A stretch of DNA of 27,372 nt, taken from an uncultured Oscillospiraceae bacterium (GTDB lineage: Bacteria; Bacillota; Clostridia; Oscillospirales; Oscillospiraceae). Every line of letters begins with the position of its first letter. The first letter of the stretch is position 1. The notes beneath the pieces are model-generated. The model was not told the DNA's origin and searched no databases. It worked only from the letters and a program-made list of their open reading frames with translations. Positions 23,559-27,372 of the stretch are shown here, piece after piece. A program made the position numbers and the translations under genes. Where the stretch lies: contig CAKTKB010000006.1 of the NCBI GenBank assembly GCA_934569195.1, positions 1 through 27,372 of the forward strand, in the 5' to 3' direction.

Positions 23559-23565
23559 TGTAGAT

Positions 23566-23600
23566 ACCGGACATTCGCAAAGGCGGATGTCCGGTTTTTC
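23566..23600 (+). terminator. Terminator of ECF S component
   Basis: A 13-bp stem with one G-T pair (23566-23578 with 23583-23595) and a 4-base loop ends in TTTTTC. It lies directly after the stop codon. Confidence 0.9.
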
Positions 23601-23621
23601 TTGCCCATCGGCAGACTTGCC

Positions 23622-23650
23622 TTGCTTTTTATACGGGGAGGGGATATAAT
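23622..23650 (+). promoter_or_regulatory. Promoter of RelQ-like gene
   Basis: TTGCTT (23622-23627), 17 bases and TATAAT (23645-23650), followed by a leader of about 55 bases with no recognised fold. Confidence 0.7.
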
Positions 23651-23710
23651 AAAAACAAGAAATGAAGGCGCCGGAGGCTGAAAGGCGGATGGCGCGGGGA
23701 GGGAAACGGT

Positions 23711-24424
23711 ATGGATGCATGCCCGCGGCCTTTGCAGGACCAGCTGTATCCGGATGCGATGGAACAGATATCGGCTTGTGTGCTGCGGGAGGAGGAATAC
23801 CCTTTCCGCATCATGCGCAATCTGTATGCTGCGGCAGCCAAGCAGCTGACGCTGAAATTTGAGATTCTCAACGATGAATTTAATATGCTGTATGCGCGCA
23901 ATCCGATCCACCACATAGAGAGCCGGGTAAAGTCCTTTGACAGCATTGCGGCAAAGCTGCGGCGCAAGGGACAGCCCCTGACCATCGCCTGCGCCATGGA
24001 GCATGTCAACGATATTGCCGGAGTCCGTGTGGTATGTCACTATATTGAGGATGTGTACCGGGTCGCGGAGATGCTGGAGCGTCAGAAGGATGTCCAGATC
24101 GTAAACCGGCAGGATTATATCCAGAAGCCCAATTACAACGGATACCGGTCGCTCCATCTGGATATCCGTGTGCCGGTGTACCTGTCTGACCGCACGGAGT
24201 TCGTTTTGGCGGAGATTCAGCTCCGAACGGTTGCCATGGATTTCTGGGCGAGTCTGGAGCACGATATCCGGTATAAGGCGGATAAGTCAACGCTTCCCGC
24301 AGGGATCAATGAGGAGATGCTGGCGTGCGCGGACAAGATTGCGGAAATTGACAGGCAGATGCAGGATATGTACCGCCGCATCCGGGCAGCGGGGGGAGAA
24401 GAGCCGGTAAAGAAGAACGATTGA
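23711..24424 (+). CDS. Small alarmone synthetase, RelP/RelQ type (GTP pyrophosphokinase)
   Basis: Small alarmone synthetases make (p)ppGpp from ATP and GDP/GTP without the hydrolase or regulatory domains of Rel. The 237-aa product consists of a RelA/SpoT synthetase domain with IESRVKSFDSIAAKL (69-83), DIAGVRVVC with magnesium ligand Asp101, NYNGYRSLH (141-149) and EIQLRTVAMDFWASLEH with Glu168, plus a helical C-terminal tail (about 195-237) like that used for RelQ tetramerisation. The Asp101-Glu168 spacing of 67 residues equals that of the catalytic pair in B. subtilis RelQ, as I recall it. GGGAGGG lies 7 bases before ATG. RelQ is more likely than RelP, judged from the C-terminal helix. Confidence 0.92.
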   Translation: MDACPRPLQDQLYPDAMEQISACVLREEEYPFRIMRNLYAAAAKQLTLKFEILNDEFNMLYARNPIHHIESRVKSFDSIAAKLRRKGQPLTIACAMEHVNDIAGVRVVCHYIEDVYRVAEMLERQKDVQIVNRQDYIQKPNYNGYRSLHLDIRVPVYLSDRTEFVLAEIQLRTVAMDFWASLEHDIRYKADKSTLPAGINEEMLACADKIAEIDRQMQDMYRRIRAAGGEEPVKKND

Positions 24425-24449
24425 CATTCCTTTCGAGAGATGATACAAT
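24421..24449 (+). promoter_or_regulatory. Promoter of DUF4279-like gene
   Basis: TTGACA (24421-24426), 17 bases and TACAAT (24444-24449). The -35 box overlaps the RelQ stop codon, so the downstream gene has independent transcription, possibly added to read-through. Confidence 0.8.
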
Positions 24450-24499
24450 CCGATCAGAGAATTCGCCCGCCTATTTCAATTATGGAAAGGGGTATCCCT

Positions 24500-24937
24500 A
24501 TGGAAAAGCTGCCGATCGTCCGCGCCAGCCTTGTGCTGACGAAACTGGATCACGAAGATTTTGACCGGGATATGGTGACGCAGAGACTTTGCATTGAGCC
24601 GACTCGCAGCGCCGGACCCGGCCCGCTGGGAGGAAAGCCGCGCTGGGGTGCGAACCGGATCGACCTGAGCAGTCAGCCGCAGGTGCGCGGTTATTGGCGG
24701 GTGGACCTGCCGGATATGGAGTGTGCCTCTTATCAGGAGCCGGTGGATAAGCTCCAGGAAATCTTCTCCGGGCGGCAGGATGTCCTGAAACGCGTGTGCA
24801 GGGAGTATAACCTCTGCGCGGAGCTGCGTATGCGGCTGCGCCGGGGCAGCTTCCATCAGATGCGCACTTATCTGCGACCGGAGTCCGTCGCTTTCTGGGC
24901 GGGTGCCGGTGTGAGCATTGGCTTCTGGTTGAAATAA
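24500..24937 (+). CDS. DUF4279-like small protein
   Basis: The function is unknown. The 145-aa product, started at ATG 24500 with AAAGGGG 7 bases upstream, resembles DUF4279 proteins. The N-terminal strand VRASLVLTKLDHEDFDRDMV is followed by TQRLCIEPTRSAGPG, the LGIEP-type motif of that family, and by a GYWRVDLP motif. A basic helical part (about 80-120) and a final aromatic/glycine strand (WAGAGVSIGFWLK) complete it. There is no signal peptide or membrane segment, so it is probably cytosolic. Context with the alarmone synthetase may be incidental given its own promoter. Confidence 0.65.
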   Translation: MEKLPIVRASLVLTKLDHEDFDRDMVTQRLCIEPTRSAGPGPLGGKPRWGANRIDLSSQPQVRGYWRVDLPDMECASYQEPVDKLQEIFSGRQDVLKRVCREYNLCAELRMRLRRGSFHQMRTYLRPESVAFWAGAGVSIGFWLK

Positions 24938-25027
24938 TCCGGGGGTATGCTTTCCCATGCAGCGGAAGGAAAATGTCCGACTTTACGGTCCTGTGAATGC
25001 TTTCGGAAATGAAATGGATATACGCGT

Positions 25028-25059
25028 CCCCCGCCCGAAGCGCCGGGCGGGGGGATTTT
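25028..25059 (+). terminator. GC-rich terminator after DUF4279-like gene
   Basis: CCCCCGCCCG (25028-25037) pairs with CGGGCGGGGG (25044-25053), followed by GATTTTA. It lies about 90 bases after the stop. Nothing else is recognised in 24938-25027. Confidence 0.75.
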
Positions 25060-25071
25060 ACGGCCCGGGGG

Positions 25072-25100
25072 TTGCGCTTTTTACGGAAATAGTGTATACT
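25072..25100 (+). promoter_or_regulatory. Promoter candidate for glycosyltransferase
   Basis: TTGCGC (25072-25077), 17 bases and TATACT (25095-25100), about 45 bases before the start codon. Confidence 0.55.
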
Positions 25101-25144
25101 TATTCCCGATAACAGAAATTCGGAATTTGAAGGGTGTGTTATCG

Positions 25145-26275
25145 TTGCGAATCTTGCTGCTCTCCTGCAATACAGGTGAGGGACATAATTCCACGGCAAA
25201 GGCAATCATGGGCGTCTTGGAGAGCCGGGGCATAGAATGCCGGCTGGAGGACGTGCTTTGCTGCTTGTCAGAGAGATTTTCCAAGTTTGTGTGTGGTTGG
25301 CACGTGCGGCTGTACCGATACGGTCCGGCGCTTTTTGATATGAGTTACCGCGTGCTGGACCGGGCGAATCCGGAGCCGAACGAGACGACGCCGCTGTATG
25401 ATCTGTTGGCGTTGGGGGCGGAAAAGCTGCGGGATTTGATTCAGAATGGCGGCTATGACGGCGTGATCTGCGTACATGTGTTTGCGGGTATGATGGTTAC
25501 GGAGGTGCGGCGCAAATACGGTTTGCGGATTCCGTGTTTTTTCGTGGCGACGGATTATTCCTGCGCCCCGTTTACGGAGCAGTGCGATCTGGACGGTTAT
25601 TTCATTCCGGAGGAGCGGCTCACAGCGGAATTCGCGTCCAGGGGCCTGCCGCGGGAGAAGCTGATCCCCAGCGGGATTCCCGTCCGACAGGCATTTTATT
25701 CCCGGGAGCCTAAGGAGCAGGCGCGTCAGGCGCTTGGCCTGCGGACAGAGGGAAAAGTGGCGCTGCTGATGGGCGGGAGTATGGGCTGCGGCCCGATGCG
25801 GAAGATCGCCAGGGAGCTGGCGGATAAAGTGTCCGGGGACGATATGCTCGTGGTGGTCTGCGGCAGAAACGAGCGGCTGTACGAGACGCTGGCGGACCTG
25901 CAGAGCAGCAATGTACAGGTCCTTGGCTTTACGGACCGGATTGCGGAGTATATGGATGCGGCAGACCTGATTGTGACCAAGCCCGGCGGCCTTAGCTCAA
26001 CCGAGGCGGGGAACAAGCACCTGCCGATGGTTCTGATCAATGCTGTCGGCGGCTGCGAGGCCCGTAATTTTGAGATTTTTTTGGAACGCGGCTATGCTGT
26101 GGGCAGTAAGAATGCCGAGGACGTGATTGCCCTGGTGGGGAAGCTGCTGGCGGATCCGGGGCGCCTGGAACGAATGCGCCGCGCGCTGGAGCGGGATTTC
26201 ACCGGCAATGCAGCCGAGAGAATTGCGGATCGGGTCACAAAAGCGGTGGAAGGGTCCCGACAGGCGCTGCGCTGA
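25145..26275 (+). CDS. MGDG-synthase / UgtP-like glycosyltransferase (GT28)
   Basis: The family transfers sugars from UDP-sugar to diacylglycerol to form glycolipids and lipoteichoic-acid anchors at the inner face of the membrane. I start at TTG 25145 (MRILLLSCNTGEGH), with GGGTG at good spacing. An in-frame TTG at 25127 overlaps the binding site. The 376-aa protein has an N-terminal MGDG-synthase-type domain with NTGEGHNSTAKAI (9-21) and FVATDYSCAPF. A GT28 C-terminal nucleotide-sugar domain follows, with LLMGGSMGCGPM, LVVVCGRNERL, VLGFTDRIAEYM and VTKPGGLSSTEA. The sugar and lipid acceptor cannot be read from the sequence. It is followed after 26 bases by a secreted protein gene, probably in the same operon. 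Confidence 0.88.
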   Translation: MRILLLSCNTGEGHNSTAKAIMGVLESRGIECRLEDVLCCLSERFSKFVCGWHVRLYRYGPALFDMSYRVLDRANPEPNETTPLYDLLALGAEKLRDLIQNGGYDGVICVHVFAGMMVTEVRRKYGLRIPCFFVATDYSCAPFTEQCDLDGYFIPEERLTAEFASRGLPREKLIPSGIPVRQAFYSREPKEQARQALGLRTEGKVALLMGGSMGCGPMRKIARELADKVSGDDMLVVVCGRNERLYETLADLQSSNVQVLGFTDRIAEYMDAADLIVTKPGGLSSTEAGNKHLPMVLINAVGGCEARNFEIFLERGYAVGSKNAEDVIALVGKLLADPGRLERMRRALERDFTGNAAERIADRVTKAVEGSRQALR

Positions 26276-26301
26276 GGACGTCCGCATATAAAGGAGAAAC
26301 G

Positions 26302-27192
26302 ATGGCGGCAAGAAAATGGACACGTTTGCTGGTGCCTCTGCTGGTCCTGGCGGCGCTGCTGCCCATGGCCCAGCCGGTTCATGCGGAGGATGGGCAGCGC
26401 TTGACGACGGAGCGCCAGGTATACGCTTTCCTGACGAGCAAGATGGGGCTGAGCTCTGCTGCGGCCTGCGGCGTCATGGCAAATATAGAGGTGGAGTCCG
26501 GCTTCTCCCTGACGGCTCTGGGAGATTCCGGCAGCAGCTTCGGCCTGTGCCAGTGGCATGAGGACCGGTATGCGTCGCTTCGGGCGTATTGCACGATGCG
26601 CGGCAGGGATTACCGCAGTCTGATGGGCCAGCTGGAGTATCTGCATTATGAGCTGCGCGTCAACTATCCGGATCTGTATGCCCAGCTCCGGATGACGGAG
26701 GACAGTGCCCAGGGTGCCTATCTTGCGGCCTATCTGTGGTGCGTGCGGTTTGAGCGCCCGGCAGATATGGAAGCCAAGGGTGCGGAGCGGGGCAGTCTGG
26801 CGCAGAATAAATACTGGCCGCGTTACCACGGCATATCGGTTCCGGACCCCGTTGCGGATGGGTCCATTGCCCGGCAGATTCTCAATGAATCCTTCGGCGT
26901 CGGATTTGACGGGAGCTACATCACATCCTCCACCGGAGTCGTGCATGAGTGGCGGCTGAAAACGGACACGGAGGAGCAGTCCTCCGCCCAACAGGACGGA
27001 CATACCCAGGCGCACCGCAGCGTGATCCGGGCATATACGCCCCATCACCGCCCGGCAGCGTCCCAAGAGGGCAGCGCAAGCGTAGGAATTTCCGTCGGGT
27101 TGAACTTCTTTGTCCTGGGCGACGGGACCGAAAGACGGAGAGTGTGCATGCTTGAGGAGATCGTGGAGGAAAATCCTGCCCCGGCGGCATAG
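26302..27192 (+). CDS. Secreted protein with phage-tail-lysozyme-like domain
   Basis: The 296-aa product has a clear signal peptide (basic MAARKW, hydrophobic 9-24, cleavage after VHA at residue 28). A domain at about 36-185 resembles the phage tail lysozyme family: LTSKMGLSSAAACGVMANIEVESGF with candidate catalytic Glu65, GDSGSSFGLCQWHEDR (74-89), LEYLHYELR, and late FERPADMEAKGAERGS. Such domains cleave glycan strands of peptidoglycan. The C-terminal 100 residues match nothing I recognise and are rich in polar residues and His/Gln, with a final hydrophobic patch SVGISVGLNFFVLG. AAAGGAG lies 5 bases before ATG. No phage genes surround it, so it looks like a host envelope-remodelling enzyme. 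Confidence 0.8.
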   Translation: MAARKWTRLLVPLLVLAALLPMAQPVHAEDGQRLTTERQVYAFLTSKMGLSSAAACGVMANIEVESGFSLTALGDSGSSFGLCQWHEDRYASLRAYCTMRGRDYRSLMGQLEYLHYELRVNYPDLYAQLRMTEDSAQGAYLAAYLWCVRFERPADMEAKGAERGSLAQNKYWPRYHGISVPDPVADGSIARQILNESFGVGFDGSYITSSTGVVHEWRLKTDTEEQSSAQQDGHTQAHRSVIRAYTPHHRPAASQEGSASVGISVGLNFFVLGDGTERRRVCMLEEIVEENPAPAA

Positions 27193-27207
27193 AATACAGG
27201 GAAGATA

Positions 27208-27243
27208 AAAGGGAGCTGCCGGAATTCTCCGGCAGCTCCCTTT
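27208..27243 (+). terminator. Terminator of the glycosyltransferase/lysozyme unit
   Basis: A 16-bp perfect stem (27208-27223 with 27228-27243) with a 4-base loop. The A-run/T-run ends of the arms make it a plausible bidirectional terminator, though the T-run is only three bases. Confidence 0.85.
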
Positions 27244-27245
27244 AT

Positions 27246-27267
27246 GGCACGGCTGACAGGCCGTGCC
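27246..27267. repeat. Small hairpin after terminator
   Basis: GGCACGGC (27246-27253) pairs with GCCGTGCC (27260-27267) around a 6-base loop, two bases after the preceding terminator stem. Confidence 0.5.
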
Positions 27268-27281
27268 GCAAAGAAGCGAAT

Positions 27282-27318
27282 GAGAGCCGCAGCCTGTGCA
27301 AACCAGGCGGCGGCTCTC
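27282..27318. repeat. Long imperfect hairpin near window end
   Basis: GAGAGCCGC and GCCTG (27282-27296, one internal mismatch) pair with CAGGC and GCGGCTCTC (27304-27318) around a 7-base loop. No T-run follows on either strand. The remaining bases to 27372 show no gene or recognised element. Confidence 0.5.
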
Positions 27319-27372
27319 GGCATGTTGTACGGTTTTGTGCCGCCGGGAAACGGACAGCCGGAACAATGGGTG

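Noticed and set aside
26302..27192. Evidence of a prophage because of the phage-tail-lysozyme-like domain
   Set aside because: No tail, capsid, portal, integrase or holin genes are nearby. The protein carries a host-type signal peptide and sits in an operon with a glycosyltransferase.
26092..27366. A 424-residue minus-strand frame across the lysozyme-like gene
   Set aside because: It crosses two plus-strand genes, a terminator and hairpins. The plus-strand gene has a signal peptide and a conserved domain.

Overview
The window looks like core chromosome from an anaerobic, spore-forming, GC-rich Clostridia-type Firmicute, most likely near Oscillospiraceae/Ruminococcaceae. The taxon is an inference. 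It rests on SpoIID, a single-chain pyruvate:ferredoxin oxidoreductase, an iron-sulfur flavoprotein, strong AGGAGG-type ribosome binding sites, several near-consensus sigma-A promoters and the family resemblance of the proteins. I see 23 protein-coding genes and no rRNA, tRNA, CRISPR array, IS element, prophage block or integration scar. No gene-free stretch exceeds about 215 bases.

Layout. (1) 96-2096, minus strand: spoIID followed by metA, whose promoter overlaps the end of spoIID. (2) 2248-3999, plus: a membrane-anchored TPR-like / FN3-like / leucine-rich-repeat protein of unknown role, driven by a perfect TTGACA-17-TATAAT promoter. (3) 4055-7286, minus: comM(yifB)-thiI-pncC. (4) 7498-11025, plus: PFOR with extreme codon bias, convergent with a small iron-sulfur flavoprotein (11205-11825, minus). 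(5) 12016-18366, plus: a seven-gene phosphate operon pstS-pstC-pstA-pstB-phoU-phoB/phoP-phoR, with start/stop overlaps in its distal half, a hairpin between pstS and pstC, and Pho-box-like repeats upstream. (6) 18418-19705, minus: a PhnP-like metallo-beta-lactamase-fold hydrolase and a short DtxR/MntR-family metalloregulator. (7) 19856-21838, plus: a glycogen branching enzyme whose motifs resemble the eukaryotic-type subgroup. (8) nagB (minus), divergent from an ECF-transporter S component (plus). (9) 23711-24937, plus: a RelQ-like small alarmone synthetase and a DUF4279-like protein with its own promoter. (10) 25145-27192, plus: an MGDG-synthase/UgtP-like glycosyltransferase and a secreted protein with a phage-tail-lysozyme-like domain, followed by a strong terminator and two more stem-loops.

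Functionally the window combines phosphate uptake and its control, central fermentative carbon flow (PFOR), storage polysaccharide and amino-sugar metabolism, methionine biosynthesis, tRNA thiolation, stringent-response signalling and cell-envelope or sporulation functions. I did not find a convincing undescribed multi-gene system. The points most worth following are the hybrid metal site of the DtxR/MntR regulator with a palindrome on its own promoter, the UgtP-like / tail-lysozyme pair, the LRR surface protein, the metA leader palindrome, and the Pho-box/hairpin architecture of the pst operon. All positions were read by eye. No database search or folding program was run.
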